Origin: Dillenia suffruticosa
Taxonomy: Eukaryota; Streptophyta; Magnoliopsida; Dilleniales; Dilleniaceae
Direction: 5' to 3'
NCBI GenBank assembly: GCA_033439265.1
Contig: JAVTVX010000035.1
Coordinates: 10,070,001-10,134,000 of the forward strand
Length of the DNA: 64,000 bases
Shown here: piece after piece, positions 46,461 to 58,716 of the stretch
Position numbering within the stretch: the first letter of the stretch is position 1
How the letters are laid out: every line of letters starts with the position of its first letter
Program-made: the position numbers and the translations under genes
Notes under the pieces: generated by a model
The model's database searches: none
Told to the model about the DNA's origin: nothing
The model's input: the letters and a program-made list of their open reading frames with translations, nothing else

Positions 46461-48094
46461 GGTCGGAAACTTTGTAATTCCTTTTGAATTGTATTGAGCT
46501 TTTACTATCTAGGATATCCATCAATCCTTTGGTTATTTATGTTATCGTATTGACAGCTAAGATCTCTATGTACTTGTCTTTCTGGTTTTTGGCTTGCTGT
46601 AATTGAGAAAGACATCTGAGATATTTAATGTTAAATTTGGGACACAGGATTCATTTATTGGTTAATCCTATACTTAGGTTTTTTGGGAATGGCAACCCTG
46701 ATAGGGTTGAGTGGCCATAGCTCTGCCCAAATTATGGTTTCAGCTGTAGAGTGTTGCTACATTTGTTGCCTATTCCTCTGCTTTTTTCTAGCAAAAGAGA
46801 AGAGTGAATATCAGTGATTATCTGGTGGTTGTTATTTGTTCATTTTTCTCGTGTTCTAGATGCACGACTTTTAAACCTAGTGTTCAAGCTTGCTACTGGG
46901 GCAATTGGATGTATGCATTCTAGGCTAGCAGCCCCATTTATCGTATCCCTCCCAAAATTATTGCTAGTTTTGCAGTCCAGTTTATTTTTTGGGAGCAGAA
47001 ACTTGGAAGAGCATATTACCGTAGATTTGGCCACACGTGGTATTGCAGAGGCAAATATAAGCGTTGGGATTGTTAAGCAGTCCACAAATGCTCATGTCGT
47101 CAAATTTTACCTTACTTGAATCTGTGTAGCCCAGGACATAAGCAACGCCTAGGCTTCCATTTTCAAGGATGTTAAACCTGGGACATAGCCTGTTGCGTCT
47201 TAGAATGGAATGGATGTAGCGTACGCTAAATTTGTGTTTATATTATATACTTTAAAATTATTTTATTTTTAGATTGAATTGAAATTCATATTTATTAAAT
47301 TATTATTTTGAATCATAATATATATATGTATATATATATATATAACTAGAATGTCAGACTGCTCTTATTCTATGATTAGAAGTGGAATTCATATCCCAAA
47401 TTTCTCTCTGATATGAAAAACAAAAGTGATGGATTTTTTTTTTGCCTCATGAACTCCCCAAAAAAAAAAAAAATTACAGCGTTGAACTTGAGTTTGGGTG
47501 TTTAATAGGTGAGCAACTGTTCAGAGAATTTTATATATATAATATAAATATTCTCAATTATAGTTTGTTTTGGATGAGCACAAGTTTTTGGAAGGAATTT
47601 GATGATGATATTTCTTGAATTTGGTGAAACAAAGCTTCAATAATTCGGCAGTTGAAGTACAATATAGGACCTTGATGGGTTTCGAGGCAGGGGCTAAGCC
47701 CCCGCTCTTGTCTAATTTGAGGCATTTACCAAAAGGGTGAACTTTTTTTTGACCACCATTAAAGATACGCCTCAAATACTTTACTGTTGATCAGTTTATG
47801 TCGTGTGAACGTGAAATGGGTGTGCCAAGTACTTCTGGAAAGATCTCATCTGGGCGATTGAGTGTCGCTTTCCTCTGTTTTGGGATTTTTCTGGGAGTGG
47901 AAAAATCCAACATATCCTAAACAATCATGTTTTGTTAATAAAGATGGCGACATATTTTCATCACCGCCAGCCCTATTGTCCTAGATGGCTTTGAGGACAT
48001 GACACCAAACAAAGCCTTACTAACTTGACAATTTATCGTTGTAAATATATTTAAACTTATAACTAGGGTTATTATGATATTCAGATACTTGTGA
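46461..48094. other. Intergenic stretch without a supported gene
   Basis: Open frames on both strands (46814-47119 and 46840-47085) overlap each other and show no domain. An AT dinucleotide tract lies at about 47319-47345. Nothing else is defended. Confidence 0.35.
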
Positions 48095-48560
48095 CACTAT
48101 CCGGTCAAAACTTGAACTTGAGCTCGGTCAATTCGGACTTAGGTCAAGCTCGAGCCCATGTTCTATCAAGTTCGAAACTCGTCGAGCTATCCAGATACCA
48201 CTCATTTATCCTAACCCACCCATTCTGATTTCTCATTCAGCCGCCCAAGCGATCGAAGGTCTCCTTCTCCTTCTGATCCTCTCACCACGGCGATCGAAAG
48301 ACAATTCAGTCGCAGGCCAAGCGATCGAAGGTCTCCTTCTCCTTCTCCTCACACCACGGCGATTGAAGCTCTTCTTCTCCTCCTTTTCCTTCTCTCACCC
48401 GGGCCCAATCTTGCCTGACGAGACTTGTGACACTCGAGATCGAGCTCCTCGATGACATTTCGAGTCGAGATCAAGCTGTAGAATGACAAGCTTGATGAGC
48501 TCGAGCTCGAGCTCACCTACTCTAGACTCTAGCTAAGCTCGGGTATTGTGATATCCAAAC
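48095..48560. repeat. GAGCTC/TCGAG-rich repeat block with a 72-bp tandem duplication
   Basis: Two tandem copies start at 48245 and 48317 (CCAAGCGATCGAAGGTCTCC). They are flanked by DNA rich in GAGCTC and TCGAG, including three overlapping GAGCTC units at 48497-48514. The flanks recall MITE-type interspersed repeats, but no terminal inverted repeat or target duplication could be fixed. Confidence 0.5.
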
Positions 48561-49188
48561 TTGACTCCAGCGTCATAACAAGGCTACTTACAACTATATA
48601 AGTACGAGGGATACTAATATTATTGCCATTAAACCATCTGTTTGGTGGTAACATGGAAACACTTTGTTCGTGGTTTATTAACACTTTTATTTTGGTGAAT
48701 TTGAACCGGTCTAACCCAAGGTTGGGCCGAAGCATTGGACCCTATCGGCCTATCTTTAGTCCCGCCGTACCCCTCTTAATTTTATCTCGTTCTCGATTGT
48801 GGACGGAAATTTATTCCATTTCTTTCCCAAATCATGATCCCTAGTTTGAGAGGTGTTCAAGTAAAATATGGGAAAGTTAACTTAGGAAATTAATTTTTAA
48901 TACAAAATTATTTATATAAGTTGTTGGAGTAAAATTGAAACATACAAACAGGACGTAGTTTAATTCTGCAACCACCACAAATACGGGGTTGTATGCATAA
49001 AGATAACGAAATGCAGTGTTGGACGAGGTCCCGCTGTTCTGAAAATGTTAGCAATAGAATGAGTTAGATTTCCCTTTCCCCTTTAAACATCCCTAATCCT
49101 AGTAAATGCGCAAACGTATACGGAACCTTCACTTTTCCAACCAATGGTTGTTGAGCTATTTTAACAGTCTAAAAATGAAAGCCTTCTA
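48561..49188. other. Intergenic stretch, nothing recognised
   Basis: No coding, repeat or RNA signal that I can support. Confidence 0.35.
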
Positions 49189-49383
49189 ATGCCCAAATTC
49201 TCCACCAAAGTTCAGTCGATACAGTGGGAAGGGTTCTGCGTCCCTTAACCAAGCGCTCGGGTTCGAACCTTCTTGGGAATGGAAAAAACTATTTTGGGAG
49301 ATTTTTCCCTCTATAAAATGCCTAACAATCAGGTCGTCCCGAATTAGTTCGGGTGACAAAAAAAAATGCCCAAATTCCCCACC
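49189..49383 (+). mobile_element. tRNA-derived SINE with 18-bp target site duplication
   Basis: The body (49207-49365) has a tRNA-like head (TTCAGTCGATACAGTGGGAA), a perfect B box GGTTCGAACC at 49260-49269, an unrelated 3' part and a short A tail. Direct repeats ATGCCCAAATTCTCCACC (49189-49206) and the same with one change (49366-49383) flank it. Transcription would be by RNA polymerase III and mobilisation by a LINE; both are family knowledge. It looks young, since the duplications differ at only one base. Confidence 0.88.
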
Positions 49384-49642
49384 CAACTTGCCCTTCTTAA
49401 TTGTGTGAAAATGCCTAATATGTACACATTCCCATAATATTTAGAAGACTTTTGCTTAAATCTTTCAAAATCTCAAGCATGCCCTCATGCAGCGTAAATA
49501 AGACCTTCACAGAATGGAAAGAATGAAGGGAAGACGACGTACCCAAGATTTTCCATCAATGTTCCCACCCTAAGACCCTCAAGAGTGCTCTGTTGAGGTT
49601 GATTATGCGGGCAGGAAAGGGCATTCTTTCAGGATAACATGG

Positions 49643-50091
49643 TCAATATTCGGAGTTCCAGCATTACTAAACGATGTGGGCAATGAAGCTTATACTCCAA
49701 AAATGATCTCCATAGGGCCATTTCATTGCCATTGTGCAGAATTGAAGTCCATGGAAGCTCAAAAGCGCAGGTGGCTTGATCAGTTGTTTCAAAGGTTCAC
49801 TGCAATAACGTTACAAAAGAGACCCTTTTAGATAGATGCTTTGGTCGGAGCAGAGAAGCAAGGAGTGCTACCATGAAGACTTTGGAAAGTACTGATGATT
49901 TTGTCCGGATGATGGTCCTAGATGGTTGTTTCATTGTTGAGCTCTTGCACCTCACTGAAAAGGTATTCCAATCAATCCAATTGTACATGAATGATCCTCT
50001 CTCACATTGCGATTTTCTAATGATCCTCTCCAGACGGACAAAGATCAGGATCAAATTTGTCCGCAATTATGCTCGGCCGATTGGACTTTCT
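49643..50091 (+). pseudogene. DUF247 protein pseudogene (host)
   Basis: The frame from 49643 reads SIFGVPALLNDVGNEAYTPK, then MISIGPFHCHCAELKSMEAQ and KRRWLDQLFQRF, the conserved start of plant DUF247 proteins (I-x-x-V-P, Y-x-P-x-x-x-S-I-G-P-F-H, K-W-x-Y-L). It hits a stop at 49829-49831. DUF247 text resumes in another frame (49873 onward) with STDDFVRMMVLDGCFIVELL. The N terminus is incomplete and the sequence is cut by the CACTA element at 50092. LEMIKLENM-like text at 51808-51835 could be its continuation (usual form LLLLENQLPFFVL). It is a dead fragment of a large, often clustered plant family. Confidence 0.85.
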
Positions 50092-51804
50092 CGCTACGAC
50101 ATAGATGACTTTTAGCAACGAATATTAATAGATGTCACAAAAAATTGAACATTATAAATACTATTTTATGGAATCAATTTGATCGTCACTGAATGACTTA
50201 TCAACAGTGACGGCCAAAATTATTCGTCACAAAAAAATATTTTTAATGATAACAAAAAGTTTTGACCGCTATTAAATTAAATGTGAAAATGATGGTCACC
50301 GTTAAAACTATTTTTAGCGACAAAGTGAAATTTTGACCGCTACTAAATTATAACTTTATTATTTTTTCAATTTACCTATTTATAATAATTAAAATAAAAT
50401 AATTTATTATATTATGATATTATGAGATATATCACCGTAAATAATAAACAAAATATATCATTTATTATTTAAAATTTTGTGGAATTAAAAAAAAAAACAG
50501 TTGCTAAATTTTTTATTGCATCCAATAACTTCTATTTTCTATTTTTTCTTAAATTGATTAGTTAATGACATTAAATATGTATTAGTTAGTTAATATAATA
50601 AATGTTTAAAAATAAAAAATATTATTAATAACAAATGGGGCCCTCTTTGATAAATACAAAAATAAAAAGTTTATAATATTTTAAATAATTGATAAAGAAT
50701 ATATAAAAATATATAAAAAATAAAATTTTAATAAAGACAAAAATTAAAAAATAAACAATCCAATAATAAAAATATTATTAATAATTGATAAAGAATATAT
50801 AAAAAATTAAAAATTTAATCAATACAAAATATAAAGTTTATAACAAATTATATGCAAAATTTAAATATTGTTTCACATATTCCCTGTACATATTTTTAAT
50901 CATAGATTAGACATTAAATCTCATAAATTCTACAACTATTATTATGATTTTCACTTCAAATATGGCTTCTCAATATTTAATTGTTGGTAATAATCAACTC
51001 AGCTTAAATTTTAGATTTATTATTTGAAAAGAAAATAAAATATTAAATTATAAGAAAAAGTAAGTTAATTTTAATACTGAACTAAATGATAATTTTAAAA
51101 ATATAATATAATTTTGGGTTAATTGATTATATTATACAAGTGTTCAACCATATGGAAAAAATATTATATCAAAAAATTAACTTAATTTTGAGAAAGAAGA
51201 AATAAATATTAAGTCATAAAATTAATCAAACTAATTAGATAATTGGTTAAGAGAAAGAAGTGATAAAGTGAGGTAAAGAAAAAAGAATTCTGATGTCCCA
51301 CATTAAAATTGAGTGAGGAGGTAGGAGAGAGAGAATTATAAATAAAAGAACAAAGGAGGAAACATCTAGAAGTTGGGGTTAGTCGTGAAAGCTTTTGTGC
51401 AATTGGAGACCAACTAATTCAGTAAAATTTTCAAATTTTGGTTTTTTTTTTTTTAAATTTGATATATTGATTATCAAAATTATTAAAATTTACAATATGT
51501 TAAATGATAAAATATTCGGTGACGGTTATTTCTATTGTCACTAAATGTTATTTAGTGGGTGACAAATTATTTTTTCACTAAATGTGACTGCCACTATAAA
51601 GTTTTTTAGTGACAAGAAAGCGGCTGCCACTAAAAGTCCTATTTAGTGGCGGCCACTTTATTGACCCCCACTAATACTTTTAGTGACGAACTTTTTAGTG
51701 ACGATTGTTGACGACCATATGACCGCCCTTATAGAGTTTTAGTGGCAGCTATCAGTACATATAGTGACGACTTTGATTCACTATAAATGGTTTGTATTGT
51801 AGTG
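50092..51804. mobile_element. Second CACTA transposon (1713 bp, TSD TCT), non-autonomous
   Basis: The right end, on the opposite strand, reads CACTACAATACAAACC. The left end reads CGCTACGACATAGATGACTT, a mutated CACTACAACA-type terminus. TCT flanks both sides (50089-50091 and 51805-51807). Subterminal repeats such as TAGTGACGA, AGCGACAAAG and GACCGCTA occur near both ends. No transposase is encoded; the middle is AT-rich. It sits inside DUF247 pseudogene sequence. Confidence 0.85.
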
Positions 51805-51926
51805 TCTATTGGAAATGATTAAACTTGAAAACATGGCTCGAAGGAATAGGCCACTGCACGAGCCAACATACACCAAAGCTCAAGCCAGGGTGCCATAGGC
51901 TAATGCCGTAGCACAGCAGTGCATAG
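51805..51926. other. Short stretch between the CACTA and copia elements
   Basis: This may begin with the tail of the DUF247 pseudogene. The remainder is unassigned. Confidence 0.3.
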
Positions 51927-52320
51927 TGTAACGGTCCAGTAGCCGAAATGTCATGAGTCACGTATACAATAACGACTATGATAAATATGTATTCACTAGA
52001 ACATATGAAAAGTCATGTAATTGTTCAAATAGTTATTGTTAGTTAGTATTAGTTATTAGAAGTTAATAGAATTTATTAATTATTATTAGGTATTATGAAT
52101 ATTTAATGGAGAAGTAATATAAGAGATTTTTGGACTCCCAGCCCTTTCCTATAAATAGGACAGTTATCCTCTTTTGTAAAAGAAAAAATTGAGATAATCC
52201 ATCAAGAAATGAAGAAAAATACAATTCCTCACTCATTCTATCTTGAGAGTGCAAGTTTAGTTTAGTTATATTGTCTTTTTGTTTTCTTCCAATCATGTTA
52301 ACCACCTTCTGCATCCAACA
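51927..52320 (+). repeat. Probable 5' LTR of copia element 3
   Basis: The right edge is set by the primer site. The left edge (TGTAACGG) is a guess because the partner LTR is not in the window. Confidence 0.55.
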
Positions 52321-52343
52321 AACTTGTATTAGAGTTTTGTTAA

Positions 52344-53245
52344 AATGGCTACCAGAAGTTCAAATATCACCTTCCAATTCCCACAACGTACCAAAACAAA
52401 TTATAATAGATGGTCACTTCGGATGAAGGCCATTCTTGGGTCTCATGGCATGTGGGATATTGTAGAGAACGGTTATGAGGAGGTCGCTGATGAAAGTGCA
52501 CTTACAATAGCCTAACTAGATCTTTTGCAAAAGGCAAAGAAGAGAGATCAAAGTGCTCTCTCTATCATCCATCAAGGATTGGATGACGACATGTTCAAGA
52601 AAATTGCCAATGAGAACAAGGCCAAGAATGCATAAGATATCCTTAAAAACTCCATAGTGGGAGTAGATAAAGTGAAAAAGGTAAGACTCCAAACTCTAAG
52701 GGTTGAGTTTTAGTCGCTCTTGATGAAAGAGATTGAGTCCATAACGGACTACTTCACTCGTGTGTTAGCGGTAGTGAATCAAAGGAAAAGACTCGGAAAG
52801 CGGTAGATGATATACAAGTGGTAGAAAAGATTCTACGCTCTCTCACCATGAAATTCAACCATATGGTCATTGCAATCAAAGAGTCTAAGAACTTAGAGGC
52901 TATGACTATTGATGAATTGAATGGGTCGTTATTAGCCCATGAAGAGAGAATGAAGCGAAGTCAACCGGAGCCTATAGAACAAGTCTTGCAAACACAACTA
53001 TCGTTTAATCCTAAAGAAAATGGTTCAGAAAGAGGTGGAAGAAGCCAAGGACGTGGTCAAGGTAGAGGAGAGCAGAATTATGCTCAAGATGGCAAAAACA
53101 AAAGCGTCCAAAGAGGCTGTGGTAGTGGCAGAGGAAAAAATCGGAGAAACAATAAGTCGAAGCGTGACAAAAGCCAAGTTGAATGCTACTATGTGACGAG
53201 TATGGGCACTATTCTTGGGAGTGTCAAACCAAGAGTGGTGATGCA
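52344..53245 (+). pseudogene. gag region of copia element 3
   Basis: The blocks NYNRWSLRMKAILGSHGMWD, DDDMFKKIANENKAKNA, KEIESITDYFTRVLAVVNQ and KILRSLTMKFNHMVIAIKES are typical copia (UBN2) gag. They are followed by a Gly/Arg-rich linker and a decayed zinc knuckle. Broken. Confidence 0.9.
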
Positions 53246-53461
53246 GTGATAAATCTTACCGAGTATAAGGAGACCGAATGTGAAACCCTCTTGCTCTTTT
53301 TGAGGGAAGATCCTGTAAGAGAAAATAACATATGATATCTCAATAATGCTACATGCAACCATATGATGGGGGATAAAAGCAAATCCGTAGACTTAGATAT
53401 AAAGATGATGGGCTATGTTTGATTTGGTGATGACACAAAAGTTGAAATCAAGGGAAAGGGC

Positions 53462-54370
53462 TTGGTGATTTTGGCCATGAAAAATGGAGACCACAAAATA
53501 CTGTACAATATTTATTATATACCTAAGATGAAGAGCAATATCTTGAGTGTTGGACAACTCTTAGAGAACGGACATGAAGTGACTATGGAAGATCACTTTC
53601 TTTTGCTCCGAGACCAGGAAGATAAACTCATTGCCAAAATTCTTATGACAAAAAATCGCATGCTTTTGCTTAATTTGAAAACGACGGAAGCAAAATGCTT
53701 ACATGTTTGTGTCCAGGGTCCTTCATGGATATGGCACATGAGGTACGGACACCTCAACTTTGAAAGTCTCAAGGCTCTAGGAGAAAAAAACATGGTGAAT
53801 GAGATTCCCATAATAAATCATCCAAACAAGTTGTGTGAGGCATGCTTGCTTGGGAAGTATCCAAGGAGGAGTTTTCCCCAAATGTCAAATTCAAGAGCCA
53901 CCAAGCCACTACAACTTGTTCATGCTGATATATGCGGACCGATAAAATCTCAATCTCTGGGCAACAATTCATACTTTGTTCTCTTCATTGATATCTACTC
54001 ACGGAAGACGTGGGTGTATTTTTTTAAAATTAAGAGCGAGACTTTTGATATGTTCAAAAAGTTCAAAACTTAGGTAGAGAAAGAAAGCGGCTACCTGATC
54101 AAAACCTTAAAGATAGATAGAAGTCGTGAGTTTACCTCTAATGAATTCAAAATTTTTTGTAAAACAAAAGGGATTAGACGTCCTATGACGGTGCCAAGAT
54201 TACCATAATAAAACAGAGTTACTGAAAGGAAGAATATGACGATCCTCAATATGGCTAGGACAATGTTAAAGAGCAAAGGCATGCTTAGGGAATTTTGGAT
54301 TGAAGCTGTTACAGGTGCAGTTTATCTGTCTAATAGATCACCATCAAGGAGTTTGAAGAAAAAGACTCCT
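53462..54370 (+). pseudogene. GAG-pre-integrase and integrase region of copia element 3
   Basis: IWHMRYGHLNFESLKALGEK and CEACLLGKYPRRSFP form the HHCC zinc-binding part. LVHADICGPIKSQSLGNNSY and FVLFIDIYSRKTWVYFFKIK form the catalytic-core start. Broken. Confidence 0.9.
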
Positions 54371-54579
54371 CAAGAAGCATGAAGCGGAAGGAAACTAACA
54401 GTGAGACACTTGAGACTGTTCATATCCGTCGCATAGGTTCATGTGCCGGAGCTGGAGGGGACAAAACTTGATGATAAGAGTAAAAAGATAGTGTTCATTG
54501 GGTATGCTGAAAAGTACAAAAGGGTACAAGTGTTTTGATCCTAACAGCAAAAAATTGATAGTAAGCAAAGATGTGAACT

Positions 54580-56037
54580 TTGAAGAAAGCATTTGATGGG
54601 ATTGGAGCATCAAAAAATAGAGAGAAATATGAATTTCTTCCTTATTTGGGAGAAGAAGAGAACATAGAGCAAGAAGTCGAAGGCGAGAACACAACCCCTA
54701 ATATGCCAACAAACCCAAATGAACGGTCTCCAAGATTTCGAGTCATATATGACTTGTATGATACTACCGAAAGAATATTCAATAAAAATTTATTTTGTTT
54801 ATTTTCTAATGATGAGCCGTTAAATTTCACAAATATTGTAAAAGAGAAAAAATATGTACAAACCATGAAGGAAGAAATTCTCTCAATCGAAAAAAATAAC
54901 ACATGGGAATTTGCAACACTTTTCAATGGTCATAGTACAATTGGGGTAAAATGAGTGTACAAGACAAAAAAAAAATACCAATGGAGAAGCGGTGAAGCAC
55001 AAGGCAAGGTTAGTCGCAAAAGGGTACAAACAACAATATGGTGTGAATTATGAAGAAATGTTTGCTCTAATTGCTCGATTGGAGACAATATAATTGATCA
55101 TCACCCTTATAGCATAGAATCGGTGAACTATTCATTAGATGGATGTAAAATCCACATTTCTGAATTGTTCACTTGAAGAAGAAGTGTACGTGGAACAACC
55201 GGAAGAATTTATTACAAAAGGCCATGAAGACAAGGTGCTAAGACTAAAGAAGACCTTATATGGTCTCAAACAAGCACCAAGATCTTAGTACATTCATCTT
55301 GATAATTACTTTCAAGAGAATGGATTCTCTAGATGCATTCATGAGTATGCACTTTATGTGAAGAAAAAGGATAGGGATATCTTGTTCATATGCATCTATG
55401 TAGATGATCTAATACTTATCAGAAACAATCCATAGATGTATGAAGGTTTCAAGAAGGCAATGGCTCAAAAATTCGAAATGACTGATATGGGTCTTATGTC
55501 ATATTACTTGGAAATAGAGGTGAAACAAATAGATAACGAGATTTTATCCCTCAAGAGGCCTATGCTAAAGAGATCATCAAGAAATTCAAAATGAGGGATT
55601 GTAATCCCGTAAATACTTTAATGGAATGTGGAGTAAAACTTGTCAAGAAGGATGGAGCAAAGAAAACTAATCTAATGATGTTTCGGGGTCTTATTGGAAG
55701 TTTAAGATACTTGACATGTACTAGACCCGATATACTTTTTTCAGTTGGAGTAGTTAGCTGATTTATGGAATATCCAAGTGAAGAACACATAAAGGCAGTA
55801 AAATTAATTTTTTGATATCTCAAAGATACTCTTGATTATAGATTATTTTATTCAATAACAGATAATCCTAAATTGAAAGGGTAATGTGATAGTGATTATA
55901 CCGGTGATATTGAGGATCAAAAGAGTACTATTGGGTTTGTATTTTATCGGGAAAACAATGTAATTTCGTGGAGTTCAAAAAAACAATCCATAGTAACACT
56001 GTCAACATGTGAATCGGAGTATGTAGCAGCAACTTTC
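54580..56037 (+). pseudogene. RT and RNase H region of copia element 3
   Basis: Blocks on the plus strand include [34 protein letters not shown] (catalytic box), MTDMGLMSYYLEIEV, SLRYLTCTRPDI and a final SWSSKKQSIVTLSTCESEYV. It ends at the Tekay-like LTR. Broken. Confidence 0.88.
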
Positions 56038-58455
56038 TGTAATACCTATAAAAAAAAGAAGAGGAAAACACAACGTTTTGTCCAAAACGCTGCGTTTTCT
56101 CCCCTCCCCCTTTTTTCCCAAATCGATTAGGGCTAATAGCCCTAATCTCCCCCTCTCTCTCCCTCCCCCTCTCTCTCTCTCTCTCTTCCTGCTCACTCTC
56201 TCTATCTCTACTGTTCTCCGCCTCTTTTCCCCACCGCTACCGTTTCTCTCACTCTCTCTCACTCTCTGTTTTGAGCTCTGCTCTCCCTCTCTCTCCCGCG
56301 CGCACGAACAGAGTCTCTCCTTTGCTCGCTCGCGTGCGATAGCTTCTCTCTCCCTTGCTCACTCTTGTGAACTGCTCCCTACGAGCGCCACCCTTCTGCA
56401 ACCTTCGCAGAAGCCCCAAGCTAGCAATAGCGAGAGGCATTCGAGACCTAGGCTGAGCATGCACTCATCTCCTGCGCAGGTAAGGGTGAAAGTTCTAACC
56501 TATAGTTCTAGGGTTTTGATTTCCATAGTGATTAGAATTAATCGCTAAATTTTGCTTCAATTTGGAAATATTGTAGGTCCCGAAATGGATTAAATGGCGC
56601 ACGGACGTTAGGGCTACGAGCTACGAAAACCCTAGGTGAGGGAATTGTTAAATGCATTCAATAACTGATCGGATTTAGGCTGAATTTAGGATGAGAGGTT
56701 TTTATATGTTATGAAAATGTGTGGAGTTCGAAGAGAATGCATTTTCCTGCAATTTGATATGTGATTTCTAGGGTTACGTTTAAATTATACATAAATTTAG
56801 GCTGAATTATATGAAAGAAATGTGTTAGATGAAATTTGAAACTTGTTGGGTTGATCAAAGTAGATTTCCTCAGAATTTGAATTTAAATTGTGGATTATTG
56901 GTCTAGGTTAACCTTTTGGAGACTTGAAATGAGTCATTTTGGAAAACTTGTGGAAATTGGGAGTGAATACTCTCCCTAGAAGGTGAGTGGATGATCCATT
57001 GTGTAGTAAATGAGCAAAATTATTTTGAAAATCTTGTAAAATGATTTTGTAAGATTTTTACCTATTTTATAAATTATTTTGTGATTGTGGGATGTCTGAA
57101 CTGAATTGTGAAGTATGAATGCATTCACTGTATTTATAAATGCATGTGTGCCATATATTAATTGATATTGTTTTATAAACTGCCATGGCAAGAAATTTAT
57201 GATTATTTGTTGGAAATTATGACACATGGTTTGTGAAATAAGCTGTTTGAGATATAAAAGTTGTTGGTAGTTAATGGCTATAGTCATTCCCATCACGGAG
57301 CGACCCGACGGGGTGGCGTGGTTGAGGTTGGATGTGCGGGGGAGTTAAATGTCCATCCCTCTGTCGAAAATGTGTTATATCTGGTTTGCACACCGGTGAG
57401 GTACGAGCCAACGCCAAGCAAAGGGGTATGTTTTGAAACATTGGATGGAAAAAAAAAACCCTTCGCGGGATTTCGTCTAGGTTCGGCCAGCCTAAAACGG
57501 GAGTGTTTTTTATGAGACCCCATGATTTTTTGATAGAATGATCAATGTGGATGCAAGTTTTGCAAATTGATTGAATTATTGAAATACTTTTACATATATA
57601 AAGTGTGGTTATGAGATAAGCTTTGACTGCCCCACATTCACCCCTAATTTATTACAGAATCATATCATTGCATAACACTCACTGAGTATTTAGAAATACT
57701 CATCCCTCTCTTTTAAATCTTTTAGAGGAAGTTTGGGTTTGCACAATGATTGAAACTTGGGAAGGTTTACCCGCTGTTTTGTGTAGGTATGATAGTGATA
57801 TAAGGTTAATTTGGTTGTTTTGGAATCCATGGAAGGGAAGATTTGTATAATTCTTTTGGTATGTATTGAATCAATACTCGTTTCATACATAGGAACAAAT
57901 ATTGATGGAATCCTTACATAATTGTATTGGAGTTTGTACGGAACTTGTTCATTTTCTCTTAACTTTCATTTTTTGTTAGACTTACTGTTTAAATGGGACG
58001 TTTGACTTGAAATGTTGAGATTCGTTATTTTATTTCGATTTTACGAAATTCTATACATCTCATATCGTATGGACTTTACTGACACTAGCTCGTTTTCTTC
58101 AGGCGAGTGTTAGTAAAATCCTGTGACTATGATTTGGGATTTCGGTTGTTTTAAATGCTTTATTTGTGTTGAGAATTCTGAATTGCTAGGATGACCATAC
58201 TGCATGAATGCATCTACAGGAACCCCCTCCCCAATTGTGTATCGACGCATGCTTGTGTGTATAGGGATGGACCGGATGGGTCCTTTGCGTGTGTACTGCT
58301 AATATGTTTTCTTATTTGGGATAAATTCTGAATTGTAAAAAATTGCTGTACTGGTTTGTAGTCTTACGGAGTCTAGGTATATGGGGAGGTTCTGTCCGTA
58401 TACCGAGACAACGCGGTGGCTGTTGCGTGGTCGATCCGAGGATCGGAGAGTGACA
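56038..58455 (+). repeat. 5' LTR of the Tekay-like element
   Basis: About 2.4 kb, unusually long. It has CT-rich tracts (56150-56300) and a perfect 11-bp inverted repeat at 56125-56147. The block at 57290-57480 (CGGAGCGACCCGACGGGGTG) resembles the GC-rich part of Tekay LTRs. Confidence 0.9.
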
Positions 58456-58716
58456 ACTTTATTTGTATCAGAGCGTAGGCTCACGATTTTAAATGTTTGA
58501 AGGTTTGAACTATTTCCAAATGTCCCAAAGGTTTCTAAAGGTTTTAAAAGCATTTTTCTTTTGAAATTTCTGATTTTAAAATAATTTTTAAAGGATATAC
58601 AAAAGTCTTCTATGGATTTTTTTTTTGGAAATTAGAAACATTCTTTTTAGGGGGTTAAGTATTGGCTTTCGTTTAACCCTTTGACTTAATTGTAACTTCT
58701 TGTTGTGTAGATCACT

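Larger units (their letters stand above)
51927..56037 (+). mobile_element. Ty1/copia element 3, broken, cut by the Tekay-like element
   Basis: A probable 5' LTR (51927-52320, ending ATCCAACA) has a TATA signal (CTATAAATAG near 52150) and is followed by a decayed primer site (TTGTATTAGAG). Gag starts at 52344 (MATRSSNITFQFPQRT). Integrase, RT and RNase H follow in copia order on the plus strand. The element stops inside RNase H at 56037, where another LTR begins, so its 3' end should lie beyond the window. It is broken: numerous lesions. Confidence 0.88.

Noticed and set aside
46814-47119. 101-codon plus-strand frame and an overlapping minus-strand frame
   Set aside because: No recognisable domain, both strands open, and no promoter or splice context.
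56078-56548. 156-codon serine/leucine-rich frame in the Tekay-like LTR
   Set aside because: It is produced by CT-rich microsatellite sequence in the LTR and has no domain.
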